64,000 nucleotides of DNA from an uncultured Aquimarina sp. (GTDB taxonomy: Bacteria; Bacteroidota; Bacteroidia; Flavobacteriales; Flavobacteriaceae): the NCBI GenBank assembly GCA_947498785.1, contig CANMLS010000002.1, forward strand, positions 124,001-188,000, in the 5' to 3' direction. The first letter of the stretch is position 1. Each line of letters starts with the position of its first letter. A program made the translations under genes and the position numbers. Shown piece after piece: positions 44,118 through 53,376 of the stretch. The notes beneath the pieces were generated by a model, which worked only from the letters and a program-made list of their open reading frames with translations, ran no database searches and was not told the origin of the DNA.

Positions 44118-45161
44118 ATGAAACAAAAAGTTACGTTAAAACAGATTGCAAAAGAATTAGATGTTTCTATTTCTACGGTATCAAAAGCGTTGAAGGATAG
44201 TAAAGAAATAAGCTTGGATACCAGACAAAAGGTAAAAGCATTTGCAAGGCTCTATAATTATAAACCTAATAATATAGCTTTAAGTCTTAAAAATCGTAAA
44301 ACAAAGACAATAGGCGTCATTATCCCAGAGATTGTACACCACTTTTTTACTACAGTTATTGGTGGAGTAGAGAAGGTAGCAAATGAAAAAGGATATAATG
44401 TGATCATATGCTCATCGAATAATTCATTTGATAAAGAAGTGATCAATCTGGAGATGCTGGCGAGCGGAAGTGCAGATGGATTTATCCTATCTGTAGCTAA
44501 AGAGACTCAACTTAAAAAAGATTATCATCATATAGAAGAAACCATGAGTCAGGGAATGCCTGTAGTTCTTTTTGATAGAATTATAGATGAGATAGTTTGT
44601 GATAAAGTGATTATTGATGATGCTAAAGGAGCCCAAACAGCTACAAATCATTTACTCTCTATAGGTTGTAAAAAAATAGCTATACTCACTACGGTAGATT
44701 ATATAAGTGTTGGAAAATTAAGGACAAATGGATATTTAAGAGCATTAAGGGCATACGATATTTTTGAAAAAGAAGAGTTTATACTTAAGATTGAAGATGT
44801 AGATAATTGTGAGTCAGAAATCTCTGATTTTTTAAGAGATAAAGATATTGATGCTATTTTTGCAGTCAATGAATTATTTGCTGTTACAGCAGTCAAAGTT
44901 CTGGATATACAAGGTAAGAGAGTGCCTCATGATGTTTCTGTTATAGGCTTTACTGATGGGATCTTGTCAAAACATTTTATTCCTAGTTTAACAACTGTCA
45001 GTCAACATGGAGAAGATATGGGGATAAGAGCTGCAAAGCTTCTCATAGATAAATTAGAAGGAGATGATGTGGCAATAGAAGAGTATAGAACGGTAATTAT
45101 TGATACTAGCTTAATCCAAAGAAAATCGACAAAAAAAATGGGGAGTAATCCTAATAATTGA
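44118..45161 (+). CDS. LacI family transcription regulator of the maltose/starch locus
   Basis: A 347-residue regulator starting at ATG 44118 (MKQKVTLKQIAKELDVSIST); the frame is open nine codons further to a TTG, which I reject because the helix-turn-helix normally lies at the N-terminus. The HTH VTLKQIAKELDVSISTVSKA and the hinge NNIALSLKNRKT are followed by a sugar-binding domain (TKTIGVIIPEIVHHFFTTVI, VIGFTDGILSKHF). It is divergent from susC with a perfect operator between them, and probably represses or activates both arms in response to maltose. Confidence 0.9.
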   Translation: MKQKVTLKQIAKELDVSISTVSKALKDSKEISLDTRQKVKAFARLYNYKPNNIALSLKNRKTKTIGVIIPEIVHHFFTTVIGGVEKVANEKGYNVIICSSNNSFDKEVINLEMLASGSADGFILSVAKETQLKKDYHHIEETMSQGMPVVLFDRIIDEIVCDKVIIDDAKGAQTATNHLLSIGCKKIAILTTVDYISVGKLRTNGYLRALRAYDIFEKEEFILKIEDVDNCESEISDFLRDKDIDAIFAVNELFAVTAVKVLDIQGKRVPHDVSVIGFTDGILSKHFIPSLTTVSQHGEDMGIRAAKLLIDKLEGDDVAIEEYRTVIIDTSLIQRKSTKKMGSNPNN

Positions 45162-45173
45162 AAAATTATAATA

Positions 45174-45205
45174 TCTTTGAACTCTATTCAAAACTTATAT
45201 TTTCG
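45174..45205 (+). promoter_or_regulatory. Candidate promoter of the transporter-phosphorylase operon
   Basis: TTTG at 45175-45178, an 18-19 bp spacer and TATTTTCG at 45198-45205 roughly fit the TTG / TAnnTTTG pattern. The -7-like box is part of the 20-bp direct repeat copy 2 (45194-45213). Confidence 0.4.
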
Positions 45206-45271
45206 CTTTCTACTAAAATAAGTTTTGATAAGTAGTTTCGCTTATCATAGTAATAATTAAACTTTTACTTG

Positions 45272-46654
45272 ATGAACAAGCGCAAATTAAGTTTCTGGGA
45301 AATATGGAACATGAGTTTCGGTTTTCTGGGAATTCAATTCGGTTTTGCTTTGCAAGGCGGATTTATGTCTAGAATTTTCCAAACCTTAGGTGCAGAAAAA
45401 GATGCAATACCATTACTATGGATTGCTGCTCCTTTAACAGGTTTGTTAGTTCAACCTATAATAGGATATTTAAGTGATCGTACTTGGAGTTCGAGATGGG
45501 GCAGAAGAAGGCCTTATTTTCTCATAGGTGCTATACTAAGCTCTATAGCTTTGTTTTTAGTCCCTCATTCTCCTACATTATGGATTGCCGCTGGTTTTTT
45601 ATGGATTTTAGATGCTTCCATTAATATTTCTATGGAGCCATTTAGGGCTCTGGTAGCCGATAAATTACCTGAATCACAACGGTCATATGGTTTTGTTACA
45701 CAAACACTTATTATTGGTATAGGTACATGGGTAGCGAGTAATTTACCTTGGGTGATTTCTCAAATGGGTGTAAGTGATTCTGCTCCAACAGGTGTTATTC
45801 CGATGTCTGTAAAAATAGCTTTTGCTATTGGAGCTTTTGTATTTCTTATCAGTATTCTATATACCATATTTACGACTTCTGAATATCCACCAGAAGATAT
45901 AGAAGAATTCGAAAAAGAGAAAAGAAAAAAAAACCAATTCATTCCAGATATATTAAACAATATAGGAAGTATGCCGGTAACTATGAAAAAACTGGGATTG
46001 ATTCAGTTTTTTAGTTGGTTTGCTTTTTTTACGATGTGGAGCCTTGCCAATCCCGCACTAACAGAACATGTTTTTAAAACACCAGTTCCTGTCGAAGCTA
46101 CATTCAACATGAGTATTCCTGAATCCAAAGAGGCATTTAAATTAGCAAATACAGCATTTCAAAAATCATCTAATGAAGTTGGAAGGTATATGGGGATTTA
46201 TGGACTGTCATCGATGGCTTTTGCTCTTATACTGACTTTCTATACATCTAGAAAAAGAATTAATAGAAAGTTAGTTCATATGGGATCATTATTGTTAGGA
46301 GGAATAGGATTCATATCTATGTACTTTATTCCTTCTCCTGAGTGGTTGTCTCTTTCTTTTATATTAATAGGATTTGCCTGGGGGAGTATTTTATCTATGC
46401 CATATGCGATGTTATCAAGTTCTGTCAACCCAAAGAAAATGGGTGTTATAATGGGCATCTTTAACATGTTTATTGTAATACCTCAGATTGTAGCCGCCAT
46501 AGGAGGAGTTAATTTTGCTTATAAACTTATTGGAGATGAAACAATTTATGCTATGGTAATAGCAGGAATAAGTTTAACAATAGCAGCTTTTTGCAATTTG
46601 CTAATCACTAATAAAGATGCTATAACTTATAATCCAAAAGAAGTAGAAGAATAA
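45272..46654 (+). CDS. MFS sugar transporter (SLC45/GPH-like)
   Basis: A 460-residue protein with twelve transmembrane helices starting at ATG 45272 (an in-frame TTG one codon earlier is less likely). The segment GYLSDRTWSSRWGRRRPYFL is the cytoplasmic loop 2-3 motif of the SLC45-like/GPH sugar symporters. It probably carries maltose or malto-oligosaccharides across the inner membrane. Its stop overlaps the pgmB start by one base. Confidence 0.87.
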   Translation: MNKRKLSFWEIWNMSFGFLGIQFGFALQGGFMSRIFQTLGAEKDAIPLLWIAAPLTGLLVQPIIGYLSDRTWSSRWGRRRPYFLIGAILSSIALFLVPHSPTLWIAAGFLWILDASINISMEPFRALVADKLPESQRSYGFVTQTLIIGIGTWVASNLPWVISQMGVSDSAPTGVIPMSVKIAFAIGAFVFLISILYTIFTTSEYPPEDIEEFEKEKRKKNQFIPDILNNIGSMPVTMKKLGLIQFFSWFAFFTMWSLANPALTEHVFKTPVPVEATFNMSIPESKEAFKLANTAFQKSSNEVGRYMGIYGLSSMAFALILTFYTSRKRINRKLVHMGSLLLGGIGFISMYFIPSPEWLSLSFILIGFAWGSILSMPYAMLSSSVNPKKMGVIMGIFNMFIVIPQIVAAIGGVNFAYKLIGDETIYAMVIAGISLTIAAFCNLLITNKDAITYNPKEVEE

Positions 46655-47316
46655 TGAAGAAGGGATTTATATTTGATTTAGACGGTGTTATAGTAGACAC
46701 CGCTAAGTATCACTTTTTAGCATGGCAAAACCTTGCCAATAGTTTAGAAATTTCATTTTCAGAAGAACAAAACGAGCAACTTAAGGGAGTTAGCAGAGTT
46801 CGGTCTTTAGAAAAGATATTAGAATGGGGAGATAAAACGATATCAGAAGAAAAGTTTACCAAACTAATGTTTGAAAAGAATGAAGAATATCTAAACTATA
46901 TATCCAGAATGAATACAAGTGAAATCCTTCCGGATGTACCAAGAATTTTGGACTATTTAATTTCAAAAGAACAAGGCGTGGCCTTAGGTTCTGCTAGCAA
47001 GAATGCCAGAATTATTTTAGAAAAAGTAGAGTTGTATGATAAATTTCATAGCATAGTAGATGGTACTAATGTTTTAAAAACAAAACCTGATCCAGAAGTA
47101 TTTCTGATCGGTGCAAAAGCACTAGGTGTATCTCCAGAGCATTGTGCGGTATTTGAAGATTCTTTAGCAGGTATTCAAGCTGCTAATAGCGCTAATATGA
47201 TCAGTATTGGGATTGGTAACCCTGCTGTATTGCACAAAGCGGATTACATTTTTAACGATTTTACAGAAATAAAAGAAGAGTTTATAGATACGTTAGTTAC
47301 AACTCAAAAAAAATAA
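46654..47316 (+). CDS. pgmB: Beta-phosphoglucomutase
   Basis: A 220-residue HAD enzyme. Motif I FDLDGVIVDTAKYH holds both catalytic Asp residues, the cap has LKGVSRVRSLEKIL, and SASKNA and KTKPDPEVF with FEDSLAGIQAA complete the site. The KGVSR and H-x-x-A-W pattern (YHFLAWQ) is diagnostic for beta-phosphoglucomutase. It converts the beta-glucose-1-phosphate made by the next gene's product to glucose-6-phosphate. Confidence 0.93.
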   Translation: MKKGFIFDLDGVIVDTAKYHFLAWQNLANSLEISFSEEQNEQLKGVSRVRSLEKILEWGDKTISEEKFTKLMFEKNEEYLNYISRMNTSEILPDVPRILDYLISKEQGVALGSASKNARIILEKVELYDKFHSIVDGTNVLKTKPDPEVFLIGAKALGVSPEHCAVFEDSLAGIQAANSANMISIGIGNPAVLHKADYIFNDFTEIKEEFIDTLVTTQKK

Positions 47317-47416
47317 CAATTTATAGTATGAAATGAGCCATGTCAATTAAATAAATACTTATTGAATTGATGTATTGGCAAATTCCATCTGACATCTAAA
47401 AAAATATTAAGAGAAG

Positions 47417-49723
47417 ATGAATCAGGATTATATAAAACCAAATAAATGGTCAATAATTGAAGAAGGGTTTGATGTAGAACGAGTTAAATCCTCAGAAAGC
47501 CTTTTTAGTATAGCCAACGGAGCAATGGGGCAACGAGCCAATTTTGAAGAGGAATATTCAGGTCCTACTTTTCAGGGAAGTTATGTTGCAGGAGTCTATT
47601 ATCCTGATAAAACCCGAGTAGGTTGGTGGAAAAATGGATATCCAGAGTATTTCGCCAAAGTTCTTAATGCACCAAATTGGATCGGTATCAATGTAGAAAT
47701 AAATGGAGAAAAACTTGATTTATATAGATGTAGATCGATCACTAATTTCAGAAGAGAATTAAATATGAAAGAAGGTTGGTATCAGCGTTCTTTTGATATT
47801 ACTTTATTAAATGGTATCGAAGTATCTGTTAAATCTATACGTTTCCTAAGTCTTGATTTGGATGAGGTTGGTGCCATTAAATACGAAGTGACTCCTATAA
47901 ATCAGGATGCTACCGTAGTGTTTACACCTTATCTTGATTCAGGAATTACAAATGAAGATACAAATTGGGATGATAAATTCTGGGATACTTATGATTTATC
48001 CCAACAAGGGGATACAGCATACATTTTGTCAAAAACAATGAAAACTGAATTTCATGTGTGTACAGGAATGTTAAATCAAATTTTTCTTGAAGGAGAACAA
48101 AAAAATATCTATCCCAAAGTAGAAACGAATACTACATGTATCAAATTAAATTATACGATAGTACTACCTAAAGGAAAAACGGCAAGCTTAGTAAAATTTG
48201 GTGGATATACGGTATCATTTAATCACAAAGAAAAAAAATTAGCTTCAGCAAGTACTGCGGTACTTAAACGGGCCTTAGAATCAGGATTCGACGCATTATT
48301 AGATTTACAAAAGAAAGCTTGGTCAAGAATTTGGGAAATGGCGGATATTGTAATTGAAGGTGATGTAAAAGCACAACAAGGAATACGTTTTAACATCTTT
48401 CAGTTAAATCAGACTTATCTTGGTAAAGATGCCAGATTCAATATAGGACCAAAAGGATTTACAGGTGAAAAATATGGTGGTAGTACCTATTGGGATACAG
48501 AAGCATATTGTATTCCTTTTTATATGGTAACCAAAAATCAGGTTGTAGCTCGTAACTTGTTAACCTATCGTTATAACCATTTAGAAAGAGCCATAGAAAA
48601 TGCAAAAAAACTGGGTTTTACCAATGGAGCAGCATTATATCCTATGGTAACTATGAATGGAGAAGAATGTCATAATGAATGGGAGATTACTTTTGAAGAA
48701 ATACATCGTAACGGAGCTATGACATTCGCCATCTATAATTATCATCGCTATACCGGAGATTATAGTTATATACCAGAAAAAGGTCTCGAGGTAATGATAG
48801 GGATTGCTCGTTTTTGGCATCAGAGATCCACATTATCAACAGATAAAAATAAGTATGTGATTCTTGGAGTTACTGGCCCTAATGAATATGAAAACAATGT
48901 CAATAACAATTGGTATACAAATTATTTAGCAAAATGGAGTATAGAATATTGTATTGAAAACATAAATAAAGTAAAAGCACAATACAAAAATGATTATACT
49001 AGAATTATAGAAAAAACTAACCTAAAACAAGTAGAGATTGATGCAATGTCTGAAGTCGCAGAAAAAATGTATTTCCCATTTTCAGAAAAGCATAATGTGT
49101 ATTTACAACAGGATGGATTTCTGGATAAAGAATTAATAAGTGTTTCTAATTTAGATTCATCACAACGACCAATTAACCAAAAGTGGAGTTGGGATCGAAT
49201 ATTGCGTTCTCCTTATATTAAGCAAGCTGATGTGCTTCAGGGATTTTATATGTTTGAAGATCACTTTACCAAAGAAGAGTTAGCTCGTCACTTTGATTTT
49301 TATGAACCATTTACAGTTCATGAATCTTCATTGTCTCCATGCGTTCATAGTATTCAGGCTGCGGCGTTAGATAGAATGAATCAAGCATATACACTTTACT
49401 TGAGAACTTCTAGATTAGACCTTGATGATTATAATAAAGAAGTAGAAGAAGGATTGCATATCACTAGTATGGCAGGTACCTGGATGAGTATTGTAGAAGG
49501 TTTTGGAGGACTTAGAATTAAAAACGACAAGTTGTCTTTTGCACCTAAAATCCCTAAAGAATGGAAGGGGTATACTTTTAATGTTAATTTCAGGAATCAA
49601 ATCTTAAAAGTTAATGTTTCTCAAGAAGGAACATCATTTAACCTTGAAGGTGACCAGGAATTATTAATTTATGTTGATGGTAAGGAGTTCAGAATTTCTC
49701 CTAATAGCCTAATTACAATATAA
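47417..49723 (+). CDS. GH65 glycoside phosphorylase, probably maltose phosphorylase
   Basis: A 768-residue enzyme. The N-terminal beta-sandwich (about 1-270) leads to the (alpha/alpha)6 barrel with YGGSTYWDTEAYCIPFY and GEECHNEWEITFEEIHRNGA, which carries the catalytic acid, and a C-terminal beta-sheet cap. Inverting phosphorolysis of maltose gives glucose and beta-glucose-1-phosphate, which fits the pgmB gene beside it. Kojibiose or trehalose phosphorylase activity cannot be excluded by eye, but the starch locus favours maltose. Confidence 0.9.
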   Translation: MNQDYIKPNKWSIIEEGFDVERVKSSESLFSIANGAMGQRANFEEEYSGPTFQGSYVAGVYYPDKTRVGWWKNGYPEYFAKVLNAPNWIGINVEINGEKLDLYRCRSITNFRRELNMKEGWYQRSFDITLLNGIEVSVKSIRFLSLDLDEVGAIKYEVTPINQDATVVFTPYLDSGITNEDTNWDDKFWDTYDLSQQGDTAYILSKTMKTEFHVCTGMLNQIFLEGEQKNIYPKVETNTTCIKLNYTIVLPKGKTASLVKFGGYTVSFNHKEKKLASASTAVLKRALESGFDALLDLQKKAWSRIWEMADIVIEGDVKAQQGIRFNIFQLNQTYLGKDARFNIGPKGFTGEKYGGSTYWDTEAYCIPFYMVTKNQVVARNLLTYRYNHLERAIENAKKLGFTNGAALYPMVTMNGEECHNEWEITFEEIHRNGAMTFAIYNYHRYTGDYSYIPEKGLEVMIGIARFWHQRSTLSTDKNKYVILGVTGPNEYENNVNNNWYTNYLAKWSIEYCIENINKVKAQYKNDYTRIIEKTNLKQVEIDAMSEVAEKMYFPFSEKHNVYLQQDGFLDKELISVSNLDSSQRPINQKWSWDRILRSPYIKQADVLQGFYMFEDHFTKEELARHFDFYEPFTVHESSLSPCVHSIQAAALDRMNQAYTLYLRTSRLDLDDYNKEVEEGLHITSMAGTWMSIVEGFGGLRIKNDKLSFAPKIPKEWKGYTFNVNFRNQILKVNVSQEGTSFNLEGDQELLIYVDGKEFRISPNSLITI

Positions 49724-49747
49724 ATTTAGTGTTGATTAAGGATAAAA

Positions 49748-49782
49748 TACCCCAAAGACACTGTTTTTGGGGTATTTATTTC
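49748..49782 (+). terminator. Terminator after the GH65 gene
   Basis: Stem AAATACCCCAAA with TTTGGGGTATTT, loop of about 9 bases, then T-rich sequence. The two downstream GH13 genes therefore may have their own promoter. Confidence 0.75.
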
Positions 49783-49848
49783 TGTGCCGAAATACTTTTA
49801 AAGTATTGATTTTACACAATAAGTTTATTCAAATAAAAACATATAAAA

Positions 49849-51705
49849 ATGAAGAGTACATTAATAACCCTATTTTTTTGCTTTGTTTTTTCTTTGACTC
49901 ATGCACAAATAGAAAGAATTGAACCTCCATTTTGGTGGAGTGATATGCATATGGGAGAGTTACAAATACTTTGCTATGGAAAAGATATTGCTGAATATGA
50001 TCTTCATATAAAAGATATTGTTGTTAGCGATATAGCTAAAACCGAAAATCCTAATTATTTGTTTGTTACCATAGATACTAAAGGAGTGAAGCCTGGAACA
50101 ATTTCTATTGACTTTAAAAAAAATGATAAAGTGGTGTTTTCACAACTCTACGAATTTAAGTCCAGAAAAGAAAATTCTGCTAAAAGAAAAGGATTTGATA
50201 GTAGCGATGTGATGTATCTTATTATGCCAGATCGTTTTGCAAATGGTGATCCTATAAATGATTCACATAAAGATACGGCCGAAAAAGCCGATCGTTCTAA
50301 TCCAGATGGACGTCATGGAGGTGATATCCAAGGAGTAATTGATCATCTAGATTACTTAAAAGACCTTGGAGCTACCGCATTATGGAGTACACCATTATTA
50401 GAAGATGATGAACCAACATATTCATATCATACTTATGCACAAAGTGATTTTTATAAGATTGATCCTAGATATGGAACAAATGAAGATTATAAAAGATTAG
50501 CATCAGAGATGCATAAGAAAGGTATGAAACTGATTATGGATTATGTTACTAATCATTGGGGATCCAAGCATTGGATGATTACAGATTTGCCAACCAAAGA
50601 TTGGATACACCAGTGGCCAGAAGGGTTTAAACGAAGTAATTATCGTATGACGACACAGTTTGATACGAATGCTTCACAAGTTGATAGTAAAGGTTGTATG
50701 GATGGATGGTTTGATACTACCATGCCCGATATGAATCAAAGTAACCCATTACTACTTCAGTATATCACCCAAAATGCAATTTGGTGGATCGAATATGCTG
50801 ATTTAGACGGATTGAGAGTGGATACCTATTCTTATAATGATAAGATAGGGATTGCAAAATGGACTAAAGCGATTATGCATGAGTATCCTAATTTTAATAT
50901 CGTTGGAGAAGTTTGGATGCATGACCAGGCTCAAATAGCATATTGGCAAAAAGACAGTAAAATAGGAGCTATTGATAATTATAACTCTCATTTACCATCT
51001 GTTATGGATTTTACACTTCATGACGCAATAACCGTGATGTTTAATGAGGATGAAAATACTTGGGATAAAGGAATGATAAGAGCATACGATAATTTTACCA
51101 ATGACTTTTTATACCCTGATATTAATAATATTCTTCTATTTGCTGGAAACCATGATACCAACCGTATTAATGAAATTTATCATGGAGATATCAATACATA
51201 TAAAATGGTAATGACATTAATACTCACTACTCGCGGCATTCCTCAGCTATATTATGGGGATGAAATAGGTAGGTTGGGAAATAAAGATAAAAAAGGTGAT
51301 GGAGATATTCGTAAAGATTTTCCAGGAGGATGGTCAGAAGATACACAAAATGCATTTTTATCTTCAAATCAAAAAAACGGAAGAACACAGGATCAGGAAG
51401 CTTTTCATGATTTCACAAAGAAAGTATTACAATGGAGAAAAAAGACCAAGGTGATTCATACAGGAAAGCTATTGCAGTTTATTCCTTTTGATAATGTATA
51501 CGCATACTTCAGGCATAATGCGGAGAAAAGTGTTATGGTAATTATTAATAATAGTTTAAAAAATCAAGAATTAGATATCAATAGGTTTAAAGAAGGGTTA
51601 AAAAGCTTTAAGATTGGAACAGATATTATTACAGATTCTAATATAAACGTAACAGAGAATTTTGAAGTGATGGCTAAAACTTCAATGATAATCGAATTAA
51701 AATAA
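49849..51705 (+). CDS. GH13 neopullulanase/cyclomaltodextrinase, SusA-like
   Basis: A 618-residue enzyme with a signal peptide (about 1-19, SLTHAQ) and an N-terminal cyclomaltodextrinase-type domain (IERIEPPFWWSDMHMGELQI). The GH13 regions are MDYVTNHWG (I), GLRVDTYSYND (II), VGEVWMHD (III) and FAGNHDTNRI (IV). SusA-type enzymes act in the periplasm on oligosaccharides delivered by SusCD, producing maltose and glucose for the MFS transporter. The next GH13 gene starts 4 bp after its stop. Confidence 0.9.
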   Translation: MKSTLITLFFCFVFSLTHAQIERIEPPFWWSDMHMGELQILCYGKDIAEYDLHIKDIVVSDIAKTENPNYLFVTIDTKGVKPGTISIDFKKNDKVVFSQLYEFKSRKENSAKRKGFDSSDVMYLIMPDRFANGDPINDSHKDTAEKADRSNPDGRHGGDIQGVIDHLDYLKDLGATALWSTPLLEDDEPTYSYHTYAQSDFYKIDPRYGTNEDYKRLASEMHKKGMKLIMDYVTNHWGSKHWMITDLPTKDWIHQWPEGFKRSNYRMTTQFDTNASQVDSKGCMDGWFDTTMPDMNQSNPLLLQYITQNAIWWIEYADLDGLRVDTYSYNDKIGIAKWTKAIMHEYPNFNIVGEVWMHDQAQIAYWQKDSKIGAIDNYNSHLPSVMDFTLHDAITVMFNEDENTWDKGMIRAYDNFTNDFLYPDINNILLFAGNHDTNRINEIYHGDINTYKMVMTLILTTRGIPQLYYGDEIGRLGNKDKKGDGDIRKDFPGGWSEDTQNAFLSSNQKNGRTQDQEAFHDFTKKVLQWRKKTKVIHTGKLLQFIPFDNVYAYFRHNAEKSVMVIINNSLKNQELDINRFKEGLKSFKIGTDIITDSNINVTENFEVMAKTSMIIELK

Positions 51706-51709
51706 ACAA

Positions 51710-53125
51710 ATGCTTATGTATGTCAACTTTTTAGAAAAAAAGAAAATAATGCTAAGTTTTATAGCAATGGGAATTCTATTTTCTTGCGGAAAAACAAAAG
51801 AAGAAAATGCTGTAGCAGAAGGAGAGACTCAAATTAAGGAAGAGGTAAAAGAAGAATTTCAACCCATTAGTGATACTATCATAGAAAATGCTGTTATTTA
51901 TGAAGCAAATATCCGCCAATATTCTGAGGAAGGTACTTTTAATGCGTTTACAAAAGATATTCCTGTTCTTAAAGAACTTGGAGTGAAAGTATTATGGTTA
52001 ATGCCTATCTATCCAATTTCGACAACCAAAAGTAAAGGTTCTTTAGGGAGTTATTATGCAATATCAGATTATACAAAAGTAAACCCTGAATTTGGAACTA
52101 TCGAGGATTTTAGAACACTGGTAAAAACTGCTCATGATAACGATATTTATGTAATTCTGGACTGGGTAGCAAATCATACGGGGTGGGATCATATTTGGTT
52201 AAAAGAACACCCAGAATATTATACCAAAGATGCGACTGGTAATATTACTCATACTGTAGATACAGACTGGACAGATGTAGCAGATCTTAATTATAATAAT
52301 CAAGAAATGCGAGAGCAAATGAAAAACGATATGATATATTGGTTAAAAGAAGAAGGAGTAGATGGTTTTCGTTGTGATGTTGCAGGAATGGTTCCTGTAG
52401 ATTTTTGGAATACAGCGGTTACTGAACTTAAGAAAATTAAACCGGTATTTATGTTAGCCGAAGGATGGGAGCCAGAATTGCTAGAAAATGCTTTCGATAT
52501 GGGGTATGGATGGGATACACATCATAAGATGAATGATATCGCCCAAGGTAAAAGTGATGTAACAGAATGGGATAAAAGAATGATGCAGATAGATACAATG
52601 TATGCAAAAGATGATATTCTTATGAACTTTACTTCGAACCATGATGAAAACTCCTGGAACGGAACAGTAAAAGAAAGGATGGGAGATGCAGCAGAAGTGT
52701 TTGCAGCGTTGTCATATGTTGCTCCAGGAATGCCACTAATCTATTCTGGACAAGAATATGATATGGATAAGCGCTTATTGTTCTTTGAAAAAGATACCAT
52801 TATTAAAAAGAAAGATAAGTTCTTTGCTTTATATAAAAAATTAGGGAATCTTAAAAATATTAACCCTGCATTGCACGGAGGTAAAAATGCAGCTTCTTAT
52901 ATTCGTATTAAAACCTCAGATGATAAAAAAATATTAGCATTTGCAAGGGAGAAAGATAATCATAAAGTAGTTTTTGTGGCTAATATGACTAAAGAACCTA
53001 TAAAGTTTACAGCAGAATACGAAGGGAAATTTACAGAATATCTTTCTAGAGAAAAATATGAGAGAAAAAGAGGACGGAAATATTACTTAGATCCTTGGAG
53101 ATATCAAATTTTGATTCAGGATTGA
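51710..53125 (+). CDS. GH13 alpha-amylase, lipoprotein
   Basis: A 471-residue lipoprotein (ILFSC, then GKTKEE). The start is either ATG 51710 or ATG 51749; the latter gives a shorter, cleaner signal (MLSFIAMGILFSC). GH13 regions: DWVANHTGWDH (I), GFRCDVAGMVP (II), LAEGWEPE (III), FTSNHDENSW (IV). It completes a set of three GH13 enzymes with different cellular positions in the locus. Confidence 0.88.
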   Translation: MLMYVNFLEKKKIMLSFIAMGILFSCGKTKEENAVAEGETQIKEEVKEEFQPISDTIIENAVIYEANIRQYSEEGTFNAFTKDIPVLKELGVKVLWLMPIYPISTTKSKGSLGSYYAISDYTKVNPEFGTIEDFRTLVKTAHDNDIYVILDWVANHTGWDHIWLKEHPEYYTKDATGNITHTVDTDWTDVADLNYNNQEMREQMKNDMIYWLKEEGVDGFRCDVAGMVPVDFWNTAVTELKKIKPVFMLAEGWEPELLENAFDMGYGWDTHHKMNDIAQGKSDVTEWDKRMMQIDTMYAKDDILMNFTSNHDENSWNGTVKERMGDAAEVFAALSYVAPGMPLIYSGQEYDMDKRLLFFEKDTIIKKKDKFFALYKKLGNLKNINPALHGGKNAASYIRIKTSDDKKILAFAREKDNHKVVFVANMTKEPIKFTAEYEGKFTEYLSREKYERKRGRKYYLDPWRYQILIQD

Positions 53126-53206
53126 TACATTTATTGGATAAAATAGGTAGTATTGAATATAGTTGTAACTGTTTTTTTTATTTATGAAAATTAATATGAA
53201 AAAAGT

Positions 53207-53334
53207 GTCAATTCAAGTGTTTTGTTGTAACGAAACGAAGACAAAATGTATCGAGAATAGGATTTCTAGCTAAAATCCCATTCTCGATATACTTCTCTCC
53301 CAATGATTATAGAGATTGAAGCACTTGAATTGAC
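53207..53334. repeat. MITE-like nested inverted repeat, 128 bp
   Basis: Outer 13-bp perfect arms GTCAATTCAAGTG (53207-53219) and CACTTGAATTGAC (53322-53334). Inside is a second hairpin TATCGAGAAT (53249-53258) with ATTCTCGATA (53280-53289), and within that GGATTT/AAATCC. No coding frame. I see no obvious target-site duplication. It could be a small non-autonomous mobile element, or a structured palindromic unit at the end of the operon. Confidence 0.6.
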
Positions 53335-53376
53335 GAATTTTGATTAAAAAAATATTTAAATGCCCAACAGATATAA

